64,000 bases of DNA from Azolla caroliniana (Eukaryota > Polypodiophyta). The stretch is from positions 14,756,001-14,820,000 of the forward strand of contig JBHGNT010000012.1 of assembly GCA_043228905.1 (NCBI GenBank). Direction: 5' to 3'. Shown here piece after piece: positions 34,361 to 44,442 of the stretch. The translations under genes and the position numbers were made by a program. How positions within the stretch are numbered: the stretch's first letter is position 1; every line of letters begins with the position of its first letter. Below the pieces are notes generated by a model. The model did no database searches, was not told the DNA's origin, and saw nothing but the letters and a program-made list of their open reading frames with translations.

Positions 34361-37300
34361 TCACGTGATATGTGTGAAAGTGAGTAGTGACTCTCGATGT
34401 TCAAGAACTTTACCAATGAATGTTGCAATCGAGAGTGCACATTGTGGTTGTGAGAGGAATTCATGCAAAGATTGGGCTCGATCGAAGAGATGTGTAAAGC
34501 ATGGTCGAATATGATCAAAGGCAGAGCATTGTATCAAAGTGTGATACTCAGACTCGCGAACTTGTTTAGGGCAAAGTGCGCATAACCGACCACTCTCATC
34601 ACTTGTACCCCAACGCCCTGTTTCACATCGCAATGCATGTGAGCTAAGTCGCATGGAAGCAATGGTTCGAATGGAAGATAACGGTATGGGCTCTAACATG
34701 TATGGATGTGTACGATTTCCCCGTTCCGCGAAGAATATGGTTTTGTAGTTAGGTGCAACATGTGTAGTATAATGTGTGAAGCGTGAGCCTCCACATTTGT
34801 CCCATGTCATGATACATTGGCGTTGCAAAAATGCCTCATTTACAGAGGAATCTAATGATGCATCATGAAGCAAGTGTCTCGCATCCCATCTACCAAACCA
34901 TTTTTCTATATCTTGCATCCAACCGGAACACAAAATTTTGCTTTTATGCGTCTTTTGGATCTTTTTGCTTGCTTCCCACGCAATTCTAGGAAGTCGATGT
35001 GAGGGACTTTTTTGAACCTTAAGCATGTATTCAACAACCCTTTCCATGGCCATGATCTCAATGGGAAGCGATCCCGTCTCAAGGAGGAGGAGGGTGTAGG
35101 GCGTTTGTTTCTTAACTTGTAGAAACTTGGTAAGAAAATGCTTTTGGACATTTTCAAACTCTTTCCACATAGATTTAGGGATGCTACCGCCCCATACTTC
35201 CACCCCATAGAGAAGAACCGGTGTCACCAAAGTGTCGAAAAGATATTTCTTGAGGACCCAACACTTAATATCTCCAAGATTGCATGTGTTCTCAAATGCA
35301 TAGTATGCTCGCTTGCCTGCCTCTAAGCGGCGTGTAGCACATTCATTCCATCTATGATTTGAAGGAACTTCAAGGCCAAGATATTTGAAGCTTTCCACGC
35401 ATTCAAGTGGCTCATTGTTGTACATAATGCATGGTTTATCTCTTTTTTGGCTCTTCACAAGCATAATCTTTGTTTTAGAGCTATTGACACTTAATTTAGT
35501 ATGCATGCAAAATTTTTCCAATGCCTTCATAAGCTTTTGTGCATCTCCTAAAGTATTTGCAAAAAGCACTACATCATCTGCATATAGCAAAAGCATAATC
35601 ACAACATTCCCAATGGCAACTTCTTCAACACATTCTTCCTTTGCAAACTTGGTAACCATTTCTTCCAATTCATCAATGCATAGACCAAATAGTGTTGGTG
35701 AGAGTGGGCATCCTTGCTTAACACCAATAGTGCTTTTGAAAAAATCTGAAAGTTTATCTCTCATGCGCACACAACATATAACCTTCTCATAAATTTGGGA
35801 AATTGCAAGCATATATTCACTTGGCACCTCAAGTTCTTCCATTCGCCTCCAAAGATGCTCACGAGGTACCATATCAAAAGCTTTCTTGAAGTCTACAAAG
35901 CAACAATATAAACCTTTACCTCTAAGGCGACTTTCCTCCGTTAATACTCGAAGGGTGATAAGGTGATCAATGGTGCTATGGTGTTTCCGAAAGCCAGCTT
36001 GTCCATAAGCTCTCTTACCACTTTTTTCAGCCCATACACTTATCTTTGATTCCATTATACATCCAAATAGTTTTGCCATTAATGAGCCAACCATGATGGT
36101 TCGATAGTTGTTTACATTATTTATATCTCCACCTTTATGTAAAGGTTTGATCCAATTTGTAGTCCAATCGTACGGCATACCATGTTGCAATGCATCATTA
36201 AACATATCGCTTATCCATATACGTGCTTCCTTTCCCGTCCATTTGAGCATTTCAGCCTTTATACATTGAAGATCGCTTGCCTTTCGAGAGGCCAATTTCT
36301 TAAGTCCTATGCATATATCTTCAATTGTAAAGAAGGGAGGCATATGTGAAAGAGAACCATAACACATCATCTTTCCGGCAAGAGATAACTCATATAAATT
36401 CTTACAATGCATAGACAAGTCGTGAAGAGTTAAGTCACCATAACTCTCAACACGTTTTCCCTTTAGATTTCCCCAAAATTTAGCACATGCATGTGCTTTC
36501 TCTTGCGTTTGGATAAGTTGTTGAGTAACTTCCCATATTCTTCTCTTTCTTTGAATAAGCCTTTTATACTCATGCAAATGCTTTTGGTAATTCTCTTTAT
36601 CCTTAACTACATCCAAAACCATAAGGCACTTTCGAGCTTCATGACATTCTTTATCAAACCATTTTTTCCTAAGTTTCTTGGTGCATTTCCAAGATGTGCG
36701 ATTGGTCGAAAAACATTTGTTTGTACATGAGAGAATGACTTTCTTGAAAGCTTCCCATTTGCATTCTAGTGTGGCACCATGTTGTATCTTTGTCATTTGT
36801 AACATATCCTCAACCATCTTGGAATACATGGGTGCTCGCTTAAGGTTCATGCTCAAGTGCGGTTGTTTATTATCTTCAATAGCCTTCTCACAATCAAACC
36901 TATGCATACATTTGAGATCGATACATAAAGGCCTATGATCGGATTCCGGTGTCCATTCACCAAGTGAGAATTTATGTATACGATCCAAAATACATTCGGA
37001 AAGTAGCACATAGTCAATCACACTATTTCCATTGTGTTTTCTACATGTAAAACCATTAGTGTTGGGCCATAAGGAAATACCATTTGCAATAAGCAATCCG
37101 GTACTATTGCACATTTGTAGGAGTAACTTCCCAAATTGGTCCGGATCTTTTTCATCACTAGAAGAGCGGTTATACATTTGCATATCCTCTTGCATCCTTG
37201 AGATATGTGGCATGAAAGATTCTTGTGAATCAAGTTGGAAACTTCTTGTACGAGCATTCATGTCACCAAAGACAATAACTTCCCCTTTGGATTTGAAATA

Positions 37301-37735
37301 AGCAATATCATCTTCTAGATTGGCAAACGGTTGATCTTTATCCAAACAAGCATAAAAGTTAGAATCTTGATGAGGGATGTAACATCCAACTACAAAAGTG
37401 GGCAAATCATTAGGTGTTTCTATTTTGAGCCATATGTAGCATTTATTTTCATCATTTTTTATGATTGACACATATTTCTCTATTTCCTTCTTAATCAAAC
37501 ATGCCACCCCTCCTTGTCCTCTTCTTTGTCTTGGATTTTTCTTCCATATCAAAGAGTGTACATTATAGTTTCCTAAACCTTGAATCCTTTGAGTATCATG
37601 CTCCCATGTCTCAACAAGAAGTGTGATATCCGAGTCATCGGTGAACTCCTCTATGCCAAATCCCGCATTCCATGGGTATCCATTGCAATTCCAAAAGCAT
37701 AGTCGTAAAAGGCGTGGGTTAGTCTCATAGATCAC
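34361..37735 (-). CDS. LINE ORF2: endonuclease and reverse transcriptase, ~1124 aa
   Basis: Apurinic-type endonuclease at the start (FWNCNGYPW, then LLVETWEHD, YVLLSECILD and ESDHRPL motifs within residues 10-270), RT in the middle (YADDVV active site near 35570), and a C-terminal Cys/His motif (CALCPKQVRESEYHTLIQC near 34560). The frame is intact. It follows ORF1 in the same frame after a single TAG and two codons; there is no early ATG, so translation may depend on stop readthrough or reinitiation, or the TAG may be a recent mutation. Confidence 0.9.
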   Translation of the reverse strand: MIYETNPRLLRLCFWNCNGYPWNAGFGIEEFTDDSDITLLVETWEHDTQRIQGLGNYNVHSLIWKKNPRQRRGQGGVACLIKKEIEKYVSIIKNDENKCYIWLKIETPNDLPTFVVGCYIPHQDSNFYACLDKDQPFANLEDDIAYFKSKGEVIVFGDMNARTRSFQLDSQESFMPHISRMQEDMQMYNRSSSDEKDPDQFGKLLLQMCNSTGLLIANGISLWPNTNGFTCRKHNGNSVIDYVLLSECILDRIHKFSLGEWTPESDHRPLCIDLKCMHRFDCEKAIEDNKQPHLSMNLKRAPMYSKMVEDMLQMTKIQHGATLECKWEAFKKVILSCTNKCFSTNRTSWKCTKKLRKKWFDKECHEARKCLMVLDVVKDKENYQKHLHEYKRLIQRKRRIWEVTQQLIQTQEKAHACAKFWGNLKGKRVESYGDLTLHDLSMHCKNLYELSLAGKMMCYGSLSHMPPFFTIEDICIGLKKLASRKASDLQCIKAEMLKWTGKEARIWISDMFNDALQHGMPYDWTTNWIKPLHKGGDINNVNNYRTIMVGSLMAKLFGCIMESKISVWAEKSGKRAYGQAGFRKHHSTIDHLITLRVLTEESRLRGKGLYCCFVDFKKAFDMVPREHLWRRMEELEVPSEYMLAISQIYEKVICCVRMRDKLSDFFKSTIGVKQGCPLSPTLFGLCIDELEEMVTKFAKEECVEEVAIGNVVIMLLLYADDVVLFANTLGDAQKLMKALEKFCMHTKLSVNSSKTKIMLVKSQKRDKPCIMYNNEPLECVESFKYLGLEVPSNHRWNECATRRLEAGKRAYYAFENTCNLGDIKCWVLKKYLFDTLVTPVLLYGVEVWGGSIPKSMWKEFENVQKHFLTKFLQVKKQTPYTLLLLETGSLPIEIMAMERVVEYMLKVQKSPSHRLPRIAWEASKKIQKTHKSKILCSGWMQDIEKWFGRWDARHLLHDASLDSSVNEAFLQRQCIMTWDKCGGSRFTHYTTHVAPNYKTIFFAERGNRTHPYMLEPIPLSSIRTIASMRLSSHALRCETGRWGTSDESGRLCALCPKQVRESEYHTLIQCSAFDHIRPCFTHLFDRAQSLHEFLSQPQCALSIATFIGKVLEHRESLLTFTHIT

Positions 37736-37741
37736 GTGTCC

Positions 37742-38200
37742 CTATTTGCCTACATTTCCATCTTTAGGCACATCCTTAACCTTGTTTTTCAATCTTTCTT
37801 CATATGCTTTACGACGAGCATTTTGTTGTGAGATAGTACGATCTTCACTCACAAAGCATTGTGTACCTTTGAGGTATACCCAACTATTTTCGAGTATGAT
37901 CCGCCGCTTTGTATCATCTGTCATTGTGCATACAATAGGCCTTTCTCCGGAGCGACTAACACCATGTTTCCCAACTCGGTGTGCCCCATATACATTCACA
38001 TCTGACATCCCATAATGCATGCTAAAAAATTCACCAATGGCCTTTCCAAGGGATGCGGGTGTTTCAATACTCTCTTCTTTAATCCCACGGATGACAATGT
38101 TCTTTGATCGTCGTTCACGTTCTTTCAATTCTCGGACATCTATGTTTTCGATATTCTTCTCTTGATGCATCACATGCATATTAGATGAGTTTGATAGCAC
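37742..38200 (-). CDS. LINE ORF1, L1-type RNA-binding protein, 5' incomplete
   Basis: Contains NIVIRGIKEES, VYGAHRVGK and RPIVCTM blocks, as in L1-type ORF1 RRM-like proteins that bind LINE RNA, with a basic C-terminus. The frame is open further upstream to the insertion edge at about 38225 without an ATG, so the 5' end is probably truncated. First internal ATG is in SNMHVM near 38179. It ends with TAG at 37742-37744. Confidence 0.8.
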   Translation of the reverse strand: MLSNSSNMHVMHQEKNIENIDVRELKERERRSKNIVIRGIKEESIETPASLGKAIGEFFSMHYGMSDVNVYGAHRVGKHGVSRSGERPIVCTMTDDTKRRIILENSWVYLKGTQCFVSEDRTISQQNARRKAYEERLKNKVKDVPKDGNVGK

Positions 38201-38586
38201 ATCCCCACCACATACATCGGCCCATGAGAGAGAGAGAGAGAGAGAGCAGAACGTAATTTCAAAATTATATCAAGACTCTGTTACACACTGTGCTAAGTAG
38301 CACTATTTATACAAGTCCTCTTGGGACTGACAGAAGTACCATGTACTTCAATGCTCACACGAGCATCTGACACTTACTACGAGACTATAGATACCTAGTA
38401 GTCTATCCTATTCTAGGCTTCCGATTGGACTGCCGGTTACGTATTGCACCCGGCCTCCACTGCTTGGCAGTTTGGTTGCTCACCGTCATACCGATCCGTT
38501 TCGCCCGATCCATCTCGCTTACCGGCTCTGGCTTATTCATCCGATCCAGCTCCGATTGAGCTTGCCGCTCAACACTCCCCCTCAAG

Positions 38587-40862
38587 CTCAACCTGAGGTG
38601 GGGTCGTAGTGTCGACCTCTGTGGCAGTCGGTTCTTTCAACCGACTCCTCCTGGCGTCACTCCGCCTTGCTCGCGCTCCTCGTCCGGTCCGGTCCCGTTT
38701 GCCGCGACCCCTTTGGTTCTGCACGCATCGACCCTCTCAGTCGGCATGTCTGCTCAATAGGCCCATCTCAGCACTCACGTTGTTGTGACTCCGGCGCTTG
38801 CCGATACGTTGGTTCTCCCACGATGGCATCGACTTCCGCTGTGCCCGTGTCCCCTTGGCCTTCAGTCGATCCGACTCATCCGGATCCATCTGTTGATCCG
38901 AGTCAGCTGTCTCCGATTCGTTCCAGCTCTTGTCCGAATCGGTACACTCCGATTCGACTTCCGGCTTCAGGCCTCTCACCACATCGGACCATTTCCGAGT
39001 CTTGGCCTTCTCCATGCTTCCCTCGGCTTCTCCAGCCGGTGAACCGAAATTGAATTCTTCATTCGACTCCGCCTCATGGTCAGTGCCGTCGTGATGACCT
39101 CCACACAGCATGCACTTCTCTTCCTGAGTGCACAACTCTTCTTCACAACCGCTTGCTCCGACCTGTTCGGATGTGTCGACTTCATTCGTCGACTCGGCTT
39201 CCTTCAGCTTCTTGTCTCCTCTTCTTCCGGCTCTCCTCTTACCGACGGGTTCAACAAGTTTTTGGCCTTTGCCCGTTTCGGTAGAGACTTTGCCCTTGCT
39301 TCTCCCCCTCAAGTGCGGCACGTCGAGATGCTGAACACCAAGCATGTCGGTAAAGTGTTGCAACTTGTCCGATCCAAGCGGCTTGGTGAAGATGTCGGCA
39401 ACTTGCCGATCCGTATGAACATACCGTAGGTCAACTTCACTGCTCAGGACCTGCTCACGCACGAAGTGGTAGTGCACCTCGATGTGCTTTGTGCGAGCAT
39501 GGAACACAGGGTTCCTGGCGAGTTGTAGGTTGCTCATATTATCGCAGTAAATCGGGATCGGGGTCGGTACCTCGATCCGCAAGTCTCACAGCAGTCGCCG
39601 AAGCCAGATGGCTTCACAAGTGGCAATGGTAGCGGCCCGGTACTCAGCCTCAGTGCTTGACAAAGCCACTGTGGGCTGCTTCTTGCTGCTCCACGCAACG
39701 GCTGCGCTACCTATGGAGAACATGTATCCGGAAGTGGAGCGGCGATCAGACGCATTGCCGGCCCAGTCAGCATCGGTGTAACCGACAAGCTCTTCGGGTA
39801 TACCTCGCCGCTATAGCAGTCCCCGGTCCTTAGTGCCGCTGAAATACCGTAATATGCGTTGCGCGCACTGAAGGTGCTCCACGGTCGGCTTCTGCATGAA
39901 CTGACTTACCATGCCGACCGGATAGCTGATGTCGGGTCGGGTGATGGTCAAGTAGATCAGGGTTCCCACAACCTGTCGGAACCGTTTCTCATTGCAGGCC
40001 GGTCCGGAGTTGGGACGGAGCTTCTGGTTCCGGTCCAGGGGTGTGGAGACAGGTCGACAATCCGTCATGCCAAACTTATACAGCATATTCAACACGTAAT
40101 GTCGTTGTGAGAGAAATATGCCGTCGGGGGTCCGGATCACTTCGATCCCAAGAAAATAATGAAGGTCCCCCAGGTCTTTCATTTCGAATGCGTCCGACAA
40201 CTGGGACTTGACGCGGTTGATTTTGGGAAGACCCGGCCCGGTGATGACTAAATCATCCACATACAAGAGTATACATACCGGACCGTCAGAGCCTTGCCGG
40301 ATGAACAACGAAGAGTCCGACTTAGAGACAACAAACCCCAGCTTACGCAACCGGTGCGTGATCTTCGCGTTCCAAGCTCAGGGGGCTTGCTTCAAGCCAT
40401 AAAGCGACTTCTTCAGTCGGCATACCGCTGATTTGTTCATCTCCGATTGAAATCCGTGGGGCTGAGTCATAAAGACTTCTTCTTCAAGCTCTCCTTGAAG
40501 GAAGGCGTTCTTCACATCCATCTGGTGAAGATGCCACCCCCTTGCCGCAGCAACCACCAGTACCACACAAACCGTCGTCATCTTCGCCACAGGAGCGAAG
40601 GTTTCATCGTAGTCGATTCCGTGGGTCTGTGCGTAGCCCTTCGCCACTAACCGGGCTTTGTACCGGTTAACAGAACCATCGGCGTTGTACTTGACCTTGT
40701 ACACCCACTTGCACCCGATCGGTTTACAGTGACGGGGAGGATCAACTAGGTCCCAAGTTTCGTTGGCATCGAGTGCCCGCATTTCTTCGTCCATAGCGGC
40801 ACGCCAATTTGCGTCCTTTGCCGCTTCTGCGTAGCTCTCCGGCTCACGCACTTCTATCACCT
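38587..40862 (-). pseudogene. copia-1 RT, RNase H and long C-terminal tail
   Basis: Minus strand: RT from 40869 (LYVDDLVITG near 40240), then RNase H (SSTEAEY block near 39640; HARTKHIEVHYHF near 39490), with a stop near 39811. After RNase H the frame runs another ~240 residues, an acidic, charged tail holding a Cys/His motif (CMLCGGHHDGTDH near 39085). Most copia elements end soon after RNase H. Copia-2 has a similar tail at 61380-61900. Confidence 0.83.
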
Positions 40863-40944
40863 TAGGCATTTGATCTTCCTCTCTGATTCCCGTTCCACCA
40901 TCTTCTGGAGGCTTCGGAAACAGTCGAAGACTTCGCTCTTCCGC

Positions 40945-41590
40945 TGTCGCGAAGATTCGCGCGTGCGTGTGCTACTCGAGCGACCACCGGGGTCTTGGAC
41001 TGGGAGGACGCTCGCGGAATTATCGAAGAGATGACGATCAATGTAAGATTAGATGAAATTGGTTTACTTGAGAAGAAGAAAGATTGTACACTTGAGAAGT
41101 AGAAAAATATGAAGAAGATAAAGACGAATATAATTATATTGATGATAATGGTGTTGGTGATATCACATATTGAGCCCCCCTTACACAAGCCCAACTAGAG
41201 GCTTTTATAGGTCTTTCCATGCTTGTGACATGCACAAAACCATGGGCTAAAACCATGGTTTTGTGCACACGGTTTCGCTTATGTCATGCACAAACCATGG
41301 GTTTAAAACCATGGTTTTGTGCACATGGTTTTCTATGGTTGTTTTGTCTATAATTTGTATATGAAAAGGAAATACATAAAATTTACACTATATGATAGTT
41401 GTCCTAGTGGTAAAGCAATTATCTTGTATCTTAGAGGTGCAAGGTTCAAACCTTGCTTGCACCCCTCTGTATGAACTCAAGTGCCACTAGGCCTTAGGAG
41501 GCTTATTTACTAAGTTTATGTGCAATGTTGCACATCCTTGGTTTATTCGTCTCACTCGGTTTCACACCGTAGCCGAAAATCCTCACGACA
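40945..41590 (-). repeat. TR-GAG2 3' LTR with large hairpins
   Basis: Plus-strand TGTCGCGAAG to CTCACGACA. Contains two hairpins: 41231-41267 (TGCACAAAACCATGG against its exact complement, 7-base loop) and a similar one at about 41286-41323. Also contains the tRNA-like module at 41398-41468. Confidence 0.93.
41398..41468 (+). other. tRNA-like module, antisense in TR-GAG2 LTR
   Basis: A-box-like CTAGTGGTAAAGC (41404-41416) and B-box-like GGTTCAAACC (41443-41452), with GCAAG/CTTGC arms around the latter. The same copy is in the other LTR at about 44250-44320. It is on the strand opposite to the retroelement. Confidence 0.62.
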
Positions 41591-41643
41591 TCCTCCGGTA
41601 TGTGCCGAGAAAGGTGAAGAGGTGAGATCTTTGGCAATGGTGA

Positions 41644-43752
41644 TCAACCGAGTTCCTCTGCACGCTCGTCTGACTTCGTCTTCCACTTCGAGTATGCGCA
41701 ATCTTTCCAACCGAACCACTGTAGCCACCCGATCCACCATATCCGGCGCTCACACCTTCTTCCCCGATCGGTTGTAGTACATCTACCGAACGATGTCATC
41801 GATCCGACTGGTCTTCCTTCGTCCACCGCGCGTGTCCTTCGATTGGACTCCTGGCCACTCCTCGCGCTCACCGTCTTCAACTGGGTGTTGTGGATCGTCC
41901 GTGTCGATCTCCGATTATGCCAGGTTTGCCGTTGTCTTGATCGGTCTTCGCCGATCGCTTCTTGGCTCAGTTGGCCTTTGTCTACATTCGCATTTCCTCG
42001 AGTCGGGCTCGACCGATTGATTCTGGCTGGGTCGACCCCCTTTTGGATTGGAATCGTTCGATCGATTTTCGCCGAATCAAGTTTCAGCCGGGTCGGCCCC
42101 GGTCGATCGGCTCCCATGTGGATCTTCCTTCGTTCGGGCCGGAATCTCGGATGGATCGTCTTCCGGTTCGACCGGTTCTCGACTCTTCCTTCCTTCCCGC
42201 ATGTAACCTCTCCATCGAACTCAACCGCGGCTTCATCCTTGGCCTGCTCGTCAGCCATATCCTTCCCTCCGTGTATGCTCGCCGCGAGCCATATTGTCTC
42301 CTCTTCCCCACCTCCTTTATCTTCGGTCTTATGCCGACACACGGTCTCGACTGCCGAAGTCTCCGGAACCGGTGTGAAGGAATCCCTTCGCTCATGCACA
42401 TTTACCTTGTCTTCTTCATCGCCCTTCCGGTCGTCCTCTTTTTTGTCCACACATTCCGTCTCTTCGGTCTCACGTTGGCGCACGTGCACAACCGCCGAAG
42501 TCTCTAGAATAGGTGTGGGGATATCCTTTCTTCCTCGATCTTCTTCCTCCTTGTGTTGGGCCTTTGTCTTCCCGTCACCACCTTCCGTCTCTCCGGTCTC
42601 ACATTGGCACACGGGCGCAACCGCCGAAGTCTCTGGAGCAATCGTGGAGAAAGTCTTGACATGGCTATCCGTTGTCGACTCGTCCATAGCCACCTCCGAC
42701 TCGATGTCGTTTGTCATGGATACCTCCTCAATCTCTTCATACTCCAACACTTTATCTCCCTCGATCATGCAAGATTTTCTCATGCTTGCGCCTTCATCAC
42801 CCGATGTTTCGTACACAATGCGTGTTCCGAAACATTTATCCTCCCTCGAAGTGGCGTTCGCCGTCCTCGAGTCATCGGCCTCCTCCTTCGTCGTCGTTTC
42901 TTTGTAAGACAAGAAGATGACTTGTTTCACACCTTCTCTCTCGGTACCATCATACCGAACCAGAGCCTTTGTATCGGCCACTTCATTAACCCACATTTGT
43001 TGGGAGGTCCTTTCCTCGATCACCATTCGCCTCGGTTTTGTCTCCCTTTTAAGCTTCATTTCTTTTGTTGGTGGCGCGTTGTTGCATCTCGTCCCTCTTC
43101 GATCGTCCCTCATGGGCCGTCTTGTTGTCGTCGATATTCTCGCTTGCCCCTTATCATGTTGTCGGCATACACTTTCCACTTTGCTCCAATCCTCGATGAG
43201 GCCATTTGCACCATCATCTTCTTCAAGTTTGAGGCCGATCGCCATCCTTTCCATTCGATCGATTGACTTCACGAACATAAGGACCTTATCGACCCCCACC
43301 AATCTTTGTTCCCGCTCCGACAATTGAGAAAAATGATGCTCGAAGTCTACGAATGCTTGTGTCGCACCTTGGTGGGTCTTCGCTGATGTCACCCATTGGT
43401 CGAAGTTGCGTCGATCTCGTCCCTTCAGTCTCTCATAGCCATATTCCTCCAATAGAGCCTTCTCAAAAGTCGGCCACGAATCATGAGCTTCTAGAAGCTC
43501 TTTTACATCTTTGAAGATCGGTTGAGACACCACCCGACAAAAGTACTCTAGCCTCATAGCTTTGTCCACACCTCTTGAATCCATCTCCACATTGTAGACT
43601 TTTAGGAGACTTTGGACTTCGGCACCGTTGAAATAGCTCATTCGTTCGACTACCTTGTCGACGGCTTGTTGGGCTTCATTTCTTCTTTTCCCTTCTCTCA
43701 GAAACTCCATCATCCTTTTTGACATTGCCTCCATCAGATATTCGCCATCCAT
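41644..43752 (-). CDS. GAG-like protein of TR-GAG2, 702 aa
   Basis: The ATG at 43752 follows the primer site. Residues ~1-230 are Gag-like (helical, LLKVYNVEM and FVDFEHHFSQLSEREQ blocks). Three ETSAV...(R/C)ETGETE-type repeats lie in the middle (near 42620, 42500, 42370), separated by acidic linkers. A basic region follows, then the Trp-rich block WWIGWLQWFGWKD (near 41720), as in TR-GAG1. No catalytic pol domain is visible. The frame is intact, so the protein may be made and used to package its own RNA while a helper provides RT and integrase. Confidence 0.85.
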   Translation of the reverse strand: MDGEYLMEAMSKRMMEFLREGKRRNEAQQAVDKVVERMSYFNGAEVQSLLKVYNVEMDSRGVDKAMRLEYFCRVVSQPIFKDVKELLEAHDSWPTFEKALLEEYGYERLKGRDRRNFDQWVTSAKTHQGATQAFVDFEHHFSQLSEREQRLVGVDKVLMFVKSIDRMERMAIGLKLEEDDGANGLIEDWSKVESVCRQHDKGQARISTTTRRPMRDDRRGTRCNNAPPTKEMKLKRETKPRRMVIEERTSQQMWVNEVADTKALVRYDGTEREGVKQVIFLSYKETTTKEEADDSRTANATSREDKCFGTRIVYETSGDEGASMRKSCMIEGDKVLEYEEIEEVSMTNDIESEVAMDESTTDSHVKTFSTIAPETSAVAPVCQCETGETEGGDGKTKAQHKEEEDRGRKDIPTPILETSAVVHVRQRETEETECVDKKEDDRKGDEEDKVNVHERRDSFTPVPETSAVETVCRHKTEDKGGGEEETIWLAASIHGGKDMADEQAKDEAAVEFDGEVTCGKEGRVENRSNRKTIHPRFRPERRKIHMGADRPGPTRLKLDSAKIDRTIPIQKGVDPARINRSSPTRGNANVDKGQLSQEAIGEDRSRQRQTWHNRRSTRTIHNTQLKTVSARSGQESNRRTRAVDEGRPVGSMTSFGRCTTTDRGRRCERRIWWIGWLQWFGWKDCAYSKWKTKSDERAEELG

Positions 43753-43796
43753 CTTCGTCCTCCCCTGCTGCTCTTCACGTCGGGTTCAACAAATGA

Positions 43797-44442
43797 TGTC
43801 GCGAAGATTCGCGCGTGCGTGTGCTACTCGAGCGACCACCGGGGTCTTGGACTGGGAGGACGTTCGCGGAATTATCGAAGAGATGACGATCAATGTAAGA
43901 TTAGATGAAATTGGTTTACTTGAGAAGAAGAAAGATTGTACACTTGAGAAGTAGAAAAATATGAAGAAGATAAAGACGAATATAATTATATTGATGATAA
44001 TGGTGTTGGTGATATCACATATTGAGCCCCCCTTACACAAGCCCAACTAGAGGCTTTTATAGGTCTTTCCATGCTTGTGACATGCACAAAACCATGGGCT
44101 AAAACCATGGTTTTGTGCACACGGTTTCGCTTATGTCATGCACAAACCATGGGTTTAAAACCATGGTTTTGTGCACATGGTTTTCTATGGTTGTTTCGTC
44201 TATAATTTGTATATGAAAAGGAAATACATAAAATTTACACTATATGATAGTTGTCCTAGTGGTAAAGCAATTATCTTGTATCTTAGAGGTGCAAGGTTCA
44301 AACCTTGCTTGCACCCCTCTGTATGAACTCAAGTGCCACTAGGCCTTAGGAGGCTTATTTACTAAGTTTATGTGCAATGTTGCACATCCTTGGTTTATTC
44401 GTCTCACTCGGTTTCACACCGTAGCCGAAAATCCTCACGACA
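43797..44442 (-). repeat. TR-GAG2 5' LTR
   Basis: Partner of 40945-41590, with the same hairpins (about 44083-44175) and tRNA-like module. Confidence 0.93.

Larger units (their letters stand above)
34281..38225 (-). mobile_element. LINE (non-LTR retrotransposon), almost full length
   Basis: Minus-strand LINE of ~3.95 kb with ORF1 and ORF2 open, and a 3' (TATC)n tail (34281-34306 on plus as TAGA repeats). It is flanked on both sides by (GA)n/(TC)n of the copia-1 LTR. The 5' end probably lacks the start of ORF1. A truncated sister copy sits at 474-741 in the same sequence context. Confidence 0.93.
34222..38574 (-). repeat. copia-1 3' LTR, split by a LINE
   Basis: 34222-34280 and 38226-38574 together match 46254-46685. 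The break is inside a (GA)n tract of the LTR, into which the LINE was inserted. A polypurine tract (TTGAGGGGGAG, minus strand) lies at 38575-38590. Confidence 0.9.
40945..44442 (-). mobile_element. TR-GAG2: non-autonomous GAG-only LTR retrotransposon
   Basis: 646 bp LTRs at 40945-41590 and 43797-44442, almost identical (for example A/T at 40993-43863 region and T/C near 44197). TSD is 4 bp CCGC, or 5 bp if the terminal T is shared. The primer site (TTGTTGAACCCGACGTGAAG, minus strand) is like that of TR-GAG1. Removing it rejoins copia-1 integrase in frame. The only ORF is Gag-like. Confidence 0.94.

Noticed and set aside
41398-41468. Genuine tRNA gene
   Set aside because: It lies in both LTRs of a retroelement, and acceptor and D arms do not pair properly by eye; recorded as a tRNA-like module.
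41843-42907. Plus-strand 354-codon ORF within TR-GAG2
   Set aside because: Antisense shadow of the Gag-like ORF at 41644-43752; its Ser/Arg-rich composition follows from the opposite strand's Glu/Asp/Arg codons.
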